Position numbers and translations under genes: made by a program
Part shown: positions 47,037 to 56,200 of the stretch, in pieces
Numbering within the stretch: the stretch's first letter is position 1
How the letters are laid out: each line of letters opens with the position of its first letter
Notes under the pieces: generated by a model
Database searches by the model: none
Told to the model about the DNA's origin: nothing
The model's input: the letters and a program-made list of their open reading frames with translations, nothing else
Source: Pseudomonas pergaminensis
GTDB lineage: Bacteria > Pseudomonadota > Gammaproteobacteria > Pseudomonadales > Pseudomonadaceae
DNA: 64,000 nt
Direction: 5' to 3'
NCBI RefSeq assembly: GCF_024112395.2
Contig: NZ_CP078013.2
Span: 6,418,501-6,482,500 of the forward strand

Positions 47037-48043
47037 GTACCCTGGATGCGATGCATCAGGAGCCCTGGGAATACGATTTCTTCCAGGCGCTGCGCCGTAT
47101 CGAGTGCGAATCGCCAGACCTGCCGCGGCTGGGCCATTCCCTGCGCCTGGCGGATGACCCGCTGCGCCTGGGGCAACAGGCCGATTGCACCTTTGCGCCG
47201 GCCACACTGGCCTCGGTCGATCCCGGTGGCGACGGCAAACCGGCGCGGCTGGAGCAATTCTTCTTTGGCCTTGGCGGCCCCAATGGCCCGCTGCCGCTGC
47301 ACATCACCGAGTACGTGCGCGAGCGTCAGCGCAACAATGCCGACAGCACCAGCAAACAGTTCCTGGATGTGTTCCACCATCGCCTGCTGAGCCTGTTCTA
47401 CCGGGCCTGGGCTGAAGCGAGGCCGACGGTCAGCCACGACCGCCCGGACGATGACTACTGGTCTGCACGCCTCGCCGCACTGAGTGGCCGTGGCATGCCA
47501 AGCCTGCTGAATCAGGGGCTAATCCCGGATACCGCGAAGCTGCACTACAGCGGCCACCTCTCGGCGCAAACCCGCTACCCGGACGGCTTGAAAGCCATTC
47601 TCGGCGAGTACTTCGGCCTGCCGGTGGAGATCGAAGAGTACGTCGGCCAATGGCTGGAGCTGCCCGAGCGCAGCCGCGTGAGCGTAAGTGCCAACCGCCT
47701 GGGCGTGGACTTTTGCCTGGGCAGCTTTGTGTGGGACCGCCAACACAAATTCCGCATTCGCCTGGGCCCGCTCACGCTGGATGACTACATGGGCATGCTG
47801 CCCGGCCACCAGCCGTTCAACGAGCTGGTGGCCTGGGTGGCGGAGTACCTGGGCCACGAACTGGACTGGGACCTTAACCTGGTCCTGCAACAACCCGAAG
47901 TCCCGGCGCTGCAACTCAATGGTCAGTTCCGCCTGGGCTTCAATACTTGGCTCGGCAAGCCCGAGCATGACGCCAACGACCTAATCCTGGCCCGGCATTA
48001 CGCCGATCACGCCACCACCTCAAGGAATCCAGAGCATGGGTGA
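47000..48043 (+). CDS. tssG: T6SS baseplate protein TssG
   Basis: The 347-residue protein has the family blocks WEYDFFQALRRIECESPDLPRLG, FFGLGGPNGPLPLHITEY, DVFHHRLLSLFYRAWAEARP, and a C-terminal LGFNTWLGKPEHDANDLIL. With TssF it forms the wedge heterotrimer. ATG at 47000 lies inside the end of tssF; a start at 47051 (MHQEPWEYDFF) is also possible and would remove the long overlap. Its end overlaps clpV by 8 bases. Confidence 0.93.
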   Translation: MESQARTSSDPVSTLDAMHQEPWEYDFFQALRRIECESPDLPRLGHSLRLADDPLRLGQQADCTFAPATLASVDPGGDGKPARLEQFFFGLGGPNGPLPLHITEYVRERQRNNADSTSKQFLDVFHHRLLSLFYRAWAEARPTVSHDRPDDDYWSARLAALSGRGMPSLLNQGLIPDTAKLHYSGHLSAQTRYPDGLKAILGEYFGLPVEIEEYVGQWLELPERSRVSVSANRLGVDFCLGSFVWDRQHKFRIRLGPLTLDDYMGMLPGHQPFNELVAWVAEYLGHELDWDLNLVLQQPEVPALQLNGQFRLGFNTWLGKPEHDANDLILARHYADHATTSRNPEHG

Positions 48044-50693
48044 AATCAGTCGCGCCGCACTGTTCGGCAAACTCAACAGCGTGGCCTACAAGGCCATCGA
48101 AGCCGCCACCGTGTTCTGCAAACTGCGGGGCAACCCGTATGTGGAACTGGCCCACTGGTTCCACCAGTTGCTGCAATTGCAGGACTCGGACCTGCACCGC
48201 ATCATCCGTCAGTTCAACGTGGAGCCGGCGCGCCTGGCCCGTGACTTGACCGAAGCGCTGGACCGTTTGCCGCGTGGCTCGACGTCGATCACCGACCTGT
48301 CCTCCCATGTGGAAGAAGCCGTGGAACGCGGTTGGGTCTACGGCAGCCTGATGTTTGGTGAAAGCCAGGTGCGTACCGGCTATCTGGTGCTCGGCATTCT
48401 CAAGACCCCGAGCCTGCGCCATGCGCTGCTGGGTTTGTCTGCCGAGTTCGACAAGATCAAGGCCGAGGCCCTGAGCGAACGCTTTGACGAATACGTTGGG
48501 GACTCGCCGGAAAACGCATTGAGCGCCAGCGATGGTTTCAACGCCGGCGCCGTGCCAGGTGAAGCCAGCGGTGCCATGGCGCCGAGTGCGATGGGCAAGC
48601 AGGAAGCGCTCAAGCGTTTCACCGTGGACCTGACCGAACAGGCCCGCAGCGGCAAACTCGACCCGATTGTTGGCCGTGATGAAGAGATCCGCCAACTGGT
48701 CGACATTCTTATGCGTCGTCGCCAGAACAACCCGATCCTCACCGGTGAAGCCGGGGTGGGCAAGACCGCCGTGGTCGAAGGTTTCGCCCTGCGTATCGTC
48801 GCCGGCGACGTGCCGCCAGCTTTGAAAGACGTGGAACTGCGCAGCCTCGACGTGGGCCTGCTGCAAGCTGGCGCGAGCATGAAAGGCGAGTTCGAACAGC
48901 GCCTGCGCCAGGTCATCGAAGACGTGCAGGCCTCGCCCAAGCCGATCATTTTGTTTATCGACGAAGCCCACACACTGGTGGGTGCCGGTGGCGCCGCCGG
49001 CACCGGTGACGCAGCCAACCTGCTCAAGCCGGCCTTGGCACGTGGCACCTTGCGTACCGTGGCCGCGACCACCTGGGCCGAGTACAAGAAACACATCGAG
49101 AAAGACCCGGCCCTGACCCGTCGCTTCCAGGTGGTGCAAGTCGCCGAGCCGTCGGAAGACAAGGCGCTGCTAATGATGCGCGGTGTGGCGTCGACCATGG
49201 AAAAGCACCACCAGGTGCAGATCCTAGACGAAGCCCTGGAAGCCTCGGTGAAGCTGTCCCACCGCTACATCCCGGCGCGCCAGCTGCCGGACAAATCCGT
49301 GAGCCTGCTGGACACCGCCTGCGCTCGCGTCGCCATCAGCCTGCACGCGGTGCCGGCCGAAGTGGACGACAGCCGGCGCCGCATCGAAGCGCTGGAAACC
49401 GAGTTGCAAATCATCGCCCGTGAGCATGCCATCGGTATTGCGATTGGTGCGCGCCAAACCAACACCGAGGCGCTGTTGAGCGCTGAGCGTGAGCGTCTGG
49501 CGACCTTGGAAAGCCGCTGGGCTGAAGAGAAAACCTTGGTGGACGAGTTGCTAGCCACCCGTGCAACGCTGCGTGAAAAGGCGGGCGTGGTGGACAGTGG
49601 CAACGATGAGCTGCGCGCCCAACTGGTCGACCTGCAACAGCGCCTCACCGCCCTGCAAGGCGAAACCCCGCTGATCCTGCCCACCGTGGATTACCAGGCC
49701 GTGGCCTCGGTGGTCGCCGACTGGACCGGCATCCCGGTGGGCCGCATGGCGCGCAATGAATTGGAGACGGTGCTCAACCTCGACCAGCACCTGAAAAAAC
49801 GCATCATCGGCCAGGACCATGCCCTGCAGATGATCGCCAAGCGCATCCAGACCTCCCGCGCCGGCCTCGACAACCCGAGCAAGCCGATTGGCGTGTTCAT
49901 GCTGGCCGGCACCTCCGGCGTGGGCAAGACCGAAACTGCCCTGGCCCTGGCCGAAGCCATGTACGGCGGCGAGCAGAACGTCATCACCATCAACATGAGC
50001 GAATTCCAGGAAGCCCACACGGTGTCGACCCTCAAGGGCGCGCCACCGGGCTATATCGGCTACGGCGAGGGCGGCGTGCTGACCGAAGCGGTGCGGCGCA
50101 AACCCTACAGCGTGGTGCTGCTGGACGAGGTGGAAAAAGCCCACCCGGACGTGCACGAGATCTTCTTCCAGGTGTTCGACAAGGGCGTGATGGAAGATGG
50201 CGAAGGCCGGGTGATCGACTTCAAGAACACCCTGATCCTGCTGACCACCAACGCCGGCACCGAGCTGATCTCCCATGTGTGCAAAGACCCGGCGAACGTG
50301 CCGGAGCCGGAAGAAATCGCCAAGGCTTTGCGCCAGCCGCTGCTGGAAATCTTCCCGCCCGCGTTGCTCGGCCGCCTGGTGACCATCCCGTACTACCCGC
50401 TGAGCGACGAGATGCTCAAGGCGATCACCCGCCTGCAACTCAACCGCATCAAGAAGCGCGTAGAGAGCACCCACAAGGTGGCTTTCGATTACGACGACGC
50501 GGTGGTCGACCTGATCGTCTCGCGCTGCACCGAGACCGAAAGTGGCGGGCGCATGATCGACACCATCCTCACCAACAGCCTGCTGCCGGACATGAGCCGT
50601 GAATTCCTCACGCGCATGCTCGAAGGCAAGGCGCTGGCGGGTGTACGTATCAGCAGCCGGGATAATGAATTGCACTACCAGTTCAACGATTGA
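48036..50693 (+). CDS. clpV: T6SS sheath-recycling ATPase ClpV (TssH)
   Basis: The 885-residue AAA+ unfoldase disassembles contracted TssBC sheaths. It has an N-terminal Clp domain (about 10-150) that binds the sheath, a first ATPase module with Walker A GEAGVGKT (237-244) and IDEAHTLVGAGG, a coiled-coil middle domain (about 420-560), and a second module with Walker A GTSGVGKT (625-632) and LLDEVEKAHPDV. A C-terminal D2-small domain follows. All nucleotide-binding motifs look intact. Confidence 0.96.
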   Translation: MGEISRAALFGKLNSVAYKAIEAATVFCKLRGNPYVELAHWFHQLLQLQDSDLHRIIRQFNVEPARLARDLTEALDRLPRGSTSITDLSSHVEEAVERGWVYGSLMFGESQVRTGYLVLGILKTPSLRHALLGLSAEFDKIKAEALSERFDEYVGDSPENALSASDGFNAGAVPGEASGAMAPSAMGKQEALKRFTVDLTEQARSGKLDPIVGRDEEIRQLVDILMRRRQNNPILTGEAGVGKTAVVEGFALRIVAGDVPPALKDVELRSLDVGLLQAGASMKGEFEQRLRQVIEDVQASPKPIILFIDEAHTLVGAGGAAGTGDAANLLKPALARGTLRTVAATTWAEYKKHIEKDPALTRRFQVVQVAEPSEDKALLMMRGVASTMEKHHQVQILDEALEASVKLSHRYIPARQLPDKSVSLLDTACARVAISLHAVPAEVDDSRRRIEALETELQIIAREHAIGIAIGARQTNTEALLSAERERLATLESRWAEEKTLVDELLATRATLREKAGVVDSGNDELRAQLVDLQQRLTALQGETPLILPTVDYQAVASVVADWTGIPVGRMARNELETVLNLDQHLKKRIIGQDHALQMIAKRIQTSRAGLDNPSKPIGVFMLAGTSGVGKTETALALAEAMYGGEQNVITINMSEFQEAHTVSTLKGAPPGYIGYGEGGVLTEAVRRKPYSVVLLDEVEKAHPDVHEIFFQVFDKGVMEDGEGRVIDFKNTLILLTTNAGTELISHVCKDPANVPEPEEIAKALRQPLLEIFPPALLGRLVTIPYYPLSDEMLKAITRLQLNRIKKRVESTHKVAFDYDDAVVDLIVSRCTETESGGRMIDTILTNSLLPDMSREFLTRMLEGKALAGVRISSRDNELHYQFND

Positions 50694-50715
50694 CCTGAAG
50701 AAATGCGGTAAAAAC

Positions 50716-50805
50716 TGTGGGAGCGGGCTTGCTCGCGAAGGCGATGTGTCAGTTGACACATCCGGCGACTGATTCACCGCCTTCGCGAGCAAGCCCGCTC
50801 CCACA
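50716..50805. repeat. REPIN between clpV and vgrG
   Basis: It contains the same paired cores as the element at 14921-15015 (TGTGGGAGCGGGCTTGCTCG and its complement), around a spacer that itself holds the palindrome GATGTGTCAGTTGACACATC. It splits the structural genes from the spike/effector module. Confidence 0.85.
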
Positions 50806-50851
50806 TTTTGATGCGGTTTCGTCAGGTACAACGACATTTACGGGTTAACCG

Positions 50852-52792
50852 ATGCTATTCAACCAAGCCTCACGCCTGGCCAAAATCACCAGCCCCCTCG
50901 GGCCGGATGTGCTGTTGCTCAATGAAATGGGTGGCGGTGAAGAGCTGGGCAGGCTGTTCAACTACGAGCTGCAACTGACGTCCCTGGACGCCAACATCGA
51001 TCTCAACCAGTTGCTCGGCAAACCCATGAGCGTGGGCCTGCAACTGGCGGACGGTGGCGAGCGGCACTTCCACGGCATCGTCGCACGGTGCAGCCAGAAC
51101 ATCGATCAGGGCCAGTTCGCCAGTTATCAGGTGACGCTGCGCCCTTGGCTGTGGTTGCTCAGCCGTACCTCCGATTGCCGGATTTTCCAGAACCTGAGCA
51201 TCCCGCAGATCATCAAGCAGGTGTTCCGTGACCTGGGTTTTTCCGATTTCGAAGACGCCCTGAGCCGGCCATACCGCGAGTGGGAATACTGCGTGCAGTA
51301 CCGCGAGACCAGCTTCGATTTCGTCAGCCGCTTGATGGAGCAGGAAGGTATTTACTACTTCTTCCGCCATGAGCAGGACCGCCATGTACTGGTGCTGGCC
51401 GATGCCTACGGCGCCCACACCACGGTGCCGGGCTACGCGTCGATCCCGTACTACCCCAAGGACGAGCAGCAACGCGAACGCGACCATATGCACAACTGGC
51501 ACCTGGCGCAGGAGGTGCAGCCCGGCTCGCTGGAGCTCAACGACTACGATTTCCAGCGCCCCAGCGCCAGCATCGACGTACGCTCGGCCATGCCGCGCCC
51601 ACACACCGCCGGCGACTACCCGCTGTACGACTACCCCGGCACCTACGTGCAGAGCGAGGACGGCGAACACTATGCCCGCACCCGCATCGAAGCCCTGCAG
51701 ACCCTGCATGAACAGATCGAGTTCAGCGGCAATGCCCGTGGCCTGGGTTCGGGCCATTTGTTCAGCCTCACCGGCTTCAGCCGCCAGGACCAGAACCGCG
51801 AATACCTGATCGTCGGCTGCCGCTACTACATCGTCCAGGAAAGCCTGGAAAGCGGCGGCGGTTCGGGCTCGGCACAGTTCGAAAGCAGCCTCACCTGCAT
51901 CGACGCCCAGCAGAGCTTCCGCCCGTTGGCCAGCACCCACCGCCCTATCGTCAAAGGCCCGCAGACCGCGCTGGTGGTCGGCCCCAAAGGCGAGGAAATC
52001 TGGACCGACCAGTACGGCCGGGTGAAGGTGCATTTCTATTGGGACCGCCACGACCAGTCCAACGAAAACAGCTCGTGCTGGATTCGTGTGTCGCAATCCT
52101 GGGCAGGCAAGAACTGGGGCTCGATGCAGATTCCACGGATTGGCCAGGAAGTGATTGTGAGCTTCCTTGAGGGCGACCCCGACCGGCCGATCATCACCGG
52201 ACGGGTCTACAACGCCGAGCAGACCGTGCCTTACGACCTGCCGGAAAACGCCACCCAGAGCGGCATGAAAAGCCGTTCGAGCAAGGGCGGCACGCCGGCC
52301 AACTTCAATGAAATCCGTATGGAGGACAAGAAGGGGTTGGAGCAGTTGTATATCCATGCCGAGCGTAATCAGGACATCGTGGTCGAGGTCGATGAGAGCC
52401 ATTCGGTGGGACATGACCGCAACAAGAGCATCGGCCACAACGAGACGGTGACCATCGGCAACAACCGCCTGCGCATCGTCAAGCAGGAAGACATCCTCTC
52501 GGTGGGCCAGCGCAAGACCGACAGCATCAGCCAGAGCTATGTGATCGAGGTGGGCGAAAACCTGCGCCTGGTCTGCGGTGAAAGCATCCTGGAGTTGAAC
52601 GCCAGCGGGCAGATCAACCTCACCGGCGTGCAGATCAGCTTCTATGCCAGCGGCGATGCCGAGTTCAACACCGGCGGCGTACTGCACCTGAACAACGGCG
52701 GCGGCCCCGGCGCCACGCCCGATGGCCAGGGCCAGAAAGGCGCCATCGACGCCAATATCAAAGCCGCGTTCCCCGCGCCTAAAAGCTCCTGA
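50852..52792 (+). CDS. vgrG: T6SS spike protein VgrG (TssI)
   Basis: The 646-residue protein forms the trimeric needle tip. The N-terminal gp27-like part spans about 10-370 (LFNYELQLTSLDANIDLNQLLGKPMSV, FQNLSIPQIIKQVFRDLGF). The gp5 OB-fold follows (TALVVGPKGEEIWTDQYGRVKVHFYWDRHDQSNENSSCWIRVSQSWAGKNWG). A beta-helical needle rich in repeated DxxxSxGxNxxxxIG text comes next (SVGHDRNKSIGHNETVTIGNN). The short C-terminus (to 646) carries no extra enzymatic domain. It heads the effector module and should carry the downstream PAAR-Rhs protein. Confidence 0.96.
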   Translation: MLFNQASRLAKITSPLGPDVLLLNEMGGGEELGRLFNYELQLTSLDANIDLNQLLGKPMSVGLQLADGGERHFHGIVARCSQNIDQGQFASYQVTLRPWLWLLSRTSDCRIFQNLSIPQIIKQVFRDLGFSDFEDALSRPYREWEYCVQYRETSFDFVSRLMEQEGIYYFFRHEQDRHVLVLADAYGAHTTVPGYASIPYYPKDEQQRERDHMHNWHLAQEVQPGSLELNDYDFQRPSASIDVRSAMPRPHTAGDYPLYDYPGTYVQSEDGEHYARTRIEALQTLHEQIEFSGNARGLGSGHLFSLTGFSRQDQNREYLIVGCRYYIVQESLESGGGSGSAQFESSLTCIDAQQSFRPLASTHRPIVKGPQTALVVGPKGEEIWTDQYGRVKVHFYWDRHDQSNENSSCWIRVSQSWAGKNWGSMQIPRIGQEVIVSFLEGDPDRPIITGRVYNAEQTVPYDLPENATQSGMKSRSSKGGTPANFNEIRMEDKKGLEQLYIHAERNQDIVVEVDESHSVGHDRNKSIGHNETVTIGNNRLRIVKQEDILSVGQRKTDSISQSYVIEVGENLRLVCGESILELNASGQINLTGVQISFYASGDAEFNTGGVLHLNNGGGPGATPDGQGQKGAIDANIKAAFPAPKSS

Positions 52793-52806
52793 CGAGACCT
52801 GTTTTC

Positions 52807-53241
52807 ATGACGTATCGAATTAACGAATTCCAGTTCCAACTGCCGGCCAGCGAGCTGCAGGACGCGACGATCAATATCCTCAAGTTCCCGGAACTGGGGA
52901 CTTCACTGATCGTCAGTCGCAGCTTGCTCGCCGAGGGTGAAACCCTGCACAGCAATTTTAATGACCAACTCCAGCGCCTGGAAAAACAGGTGCAGGATTT
53001 ACGCTATCAACCCGGTGTCGACGTGCGTTTGGGCGCGGCCCAAGAGGTGGAAGGCATCGAGCTGCGCAGCCAATTCAACAAGGGCAATGACAAGGTGTTC
53101 CAGTATCAGCTGGCGCTGGTGCTACCGGGTACGCGCAAGATGCTCGCCTTGAGTTACGTGAAGGCCGACAAGCTTGGGGATGCCGAGGCAGCGCACTGGG
53201 CGTTGATCAAAAATTCGCTGTCGTTCGACGCTGTTTCCTGA
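52807..53241 (+). CDS. T6SS effector chaperone, DUF1795/DcrB family (EagT-like)
   Basis: The 144-residue protein belongs to the DUF1795 family (YRINEFQFQLPASELQDATINILKFPELGTSLIVSRSLL; LGAAQEVEGIELRSQFNKGNDKVFQYQLALVL). Eag proteins of this family hold the N-terminal membrane helices of PAAR effectors until they are loaded on VgrG. Its place between vgrG and a PAAR-Rhs gene with such helices, 14 and 12 bases from its neighbours, supports that role strongly. Confidence 0.93.
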   Translation: MTYRINEFQFQLPASELQDATINILKFPELGTSLIVSRSLLAEGETLHSNFNDQLQRLEKQVQDLRYQPGVDVRLGAAQEVEGIELRSQFNKGNDKVFQYQLALVLPGTRKMLALSYVKADKLGDAEAAHWALIKNSLSFDAVS

Positions 53242-53253
53242 TGAGCTGCCTGC

Positions 53254-56200
53254 ATGTCTGACGCGTTATGGGCGGCCCGGATGGGCGATGCACTGACCCA
53301 CACCTCGATGATGGCGGATATCCTCGGCGGCGTGCTGGAGGTGGCGGCCAACGTGGCGATCACGGCACTGGCGACTGCCGCAGTCGCGGCCGCCGTGGGG
53401 GTGACGATTGCTACCGCCGGTATCGGCGGCTGCATCCTCGGCGCTGTGGTGGGCATTGTCGTCGGCATGGCCATGAGCAAGACGGGGGCCGACAAGGGCC
53501 TCAGTAAGATGTGCGAGAGTTTCGCCAATGCGCTGTTTCCACCGGTGGTGGAAGCCACGATTGCGGTGGGTTCGACCGACACGTTCGTCAACAGCATTCC
53601 GGCTGCGCGGGCCGCGGGCTCCATTCCTTCGCACGTGGCGCCCGCTGGTACGGAGCTTGAGCAAGCGCCGCCGGAGCCCGACCCCGAGCCAAAACCCGAG
53701 CCTGGCTTCCTGGACATGGCCGAGGGTTTCTTCTCCCAGCTATGGCGGCCCACCGTCGCCACGCCTGCACCGGGTGTGGTGCCGGCCCTCACCGACATGG
53801 TCCTGTGCGCCCGCCATCCGCCCATGCCGCCACAGCTTCTGGCCGAAGGGTCTGACAAAGTCACCATCAACGGCCAGCCCGCCGTGCGCAGCGGTGATCG
53901 CAGCATGTGCGAGGCGACGGTGGTGTCGTCGGGGCTGATCTCGCCAAACGTCACCATTGGTGGTGGGACAGTGGTGGTGCAGGAAATTCGCAGTGGGAAG
54001 ACCCCCGGCGTTGGCTTGGCGATTGAAGCATTGATGATGCTTAAAGGAGCCAAGGGCAAGACGCTGAGTAATTTGCCGTGCATGTTGTTGGGCGGTGTCA
54101 GCTCCTTTGCCGTGAGCCAGGCCATCGGCGCCATGACAAACGCCGCCATGTCTTCACTTAACCCCGTGCATACCGCGACAGGCGCCAAAATACTGGGCGG
54201 CACGAATGAGTTGGATTTTGTACTGCCAGGTGCGTTGCCCATGGCCTGGCAGCGCGTCTATAACAGCCACGATATACGCACAGCAGGGCTCTTCGGCGCG
54301 GGCTGGAGCGTTGCCTATGAGGTGAGTGTCGAAATCCTGATGCATCCTGAAGGCGGCGAGGAGCTGATCTATACAGATGAGCAAGGGCGGCGTATCAACC
54401 TGGGCTCGCTTGTGCCAGGCAGCGCAATGTTCAGCCCTGCAGAAGTACTGAGCTTCAGGCGCCATCACAACGGTCAGTTATTGATCGAGAGCGATGATGG
54501 GTTGTATCGCCTCTTCGATCTCACACCAGGTTCGACCACGCACCTTCGGTTGAGTCAGTTGGGGGATCGCAATGACAATCGGATTTTCGTCGGTTACCAC
54601 GAGAACGGCCGCATTGCGCGCCTGCGGGACACATCGAACCAGGTCCAGGTTGAGCTGGTTTACGACCAGGATCGCCTGGAGCGAATCGAACGCCTGTACG
54701 CCGACCAGCCGCGTGAGGTTCTCGTCAGCTACCGCTACAACGCGATAGGTGAATTGGCGCAAGTAAGCAACGCGTCCGGCGAGGTTCAGCGACGCTTTGC
54801 CTACGACGCCGGTCGCAGGATGATTGAACACCAACTCCCTACCGGTCTGCGCTGCTTTTATGAGTGGGGGCACATCGACAACACTGAATGGCGAGTAGTA
54901 CGACACTGGACCGACGAGGGCGACGCCTACCAATTCGAGTATGACTTGCAAAAGGGCATCACACGCGTCACAGACAGCCTGCAACGTGTCAGTACTCGTC
55001 AGTGGAATGCCCAGCATCAGATAATCGCATTCACCGACAATCTGGATAAAACCTGGCTATTCGAGTGGAACGACGAGCGTCAGTTACTGAGCGCTACGGA
55101 CCCTCAAGGGGGGCGCTACGAATACAGCTACGATGAGTCCGGCAACCTGACGGCTGAGACGGATCCACTCGGGCGTAGCGTATCCACGCTTTGGCTGGAG
55201 CATTGGTCGCTGCCACGCACACAAACCGACGCCGCCGGTAACACTTGGCAGTATCGCTATGATCAACGCGGTAATTGTGTCGCCGAGACCGACCCGCTGG
55301 GCCATATGACCCGTTATCGCTATAACGCACAAGGCCTGGTGGTGGAGGTCATAGATGCAACCGGCAAAAGCAAACAGTTGAAATGGAACACGCTCGGGCA
55401 ACTGACCGACCACTTGGATTGCTCGGGATTCCCGACTCGCTTTGGCTATGACCCTCACGGGTACTTGCAGGTGATTACCAATGCAATGGGCGAACGCACG
55501 CAGTTCCAGCATGACCGCCAGGGTCGGCTGATCAGCAAGCAATTTCCGGACGGTCGAACCGAATATTTCCAGCGCGACAGTGCCGGCCTACTGCTGGGTC
55601 ATACAGACCCTGCGGGGCACACGACTCTTTACCAGCACAATCGCAGGGGCCAGGTCTGCCAACGTACGGATGCACAGGGTCGCCAGGTTAGCCTGGGCTA
55701 TGACACGTTCGGCCGGCTACAGTCGTTGAGCAACGAAAATGGTGAGCGCTATCGGTTCACCTGGGATGCCTGTGATCGGATGATCCAGCAACAAGGCCTC
55801 GACGGGGGTACAAAATCCTACGCCTACGATGGGCTGGACAACCTGATCCGCGTGACGTCCACTCCAGCGCCTTATGGCACCGGGCTCGCAATTGTCTCCC
55901 AAGCACCTGAAGCACCGATCATTCATCAATTGGAACGCGACGCCGTTGGACGACTGATCGCAAAAGTCACGGATGATGGTCGCACCGAATACCAGTACGA
56001 TCCACTGAACCAACTCAGCGCCGTCACGTTCAAGGATGCGTCGGGCGCTGAGCAGAGCCTTGGCTTTGCCTACAACGCGCTCGGCCAATTGCTTGAGGAA
56101 CACAGTGCCTCTGGCAGCCTTCACCATCGCTATGATGAACTCGGCAACCTGATACAAACCCAGGTGCCTGATGGCCGCTGGCTCAACCGCCTCTACTACG

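Noticed and set aside
45042..47207. Open frame of 721 codons opposite tssF
   Set aside because: Antisense shadow; tssF on the other strand is fully supported.
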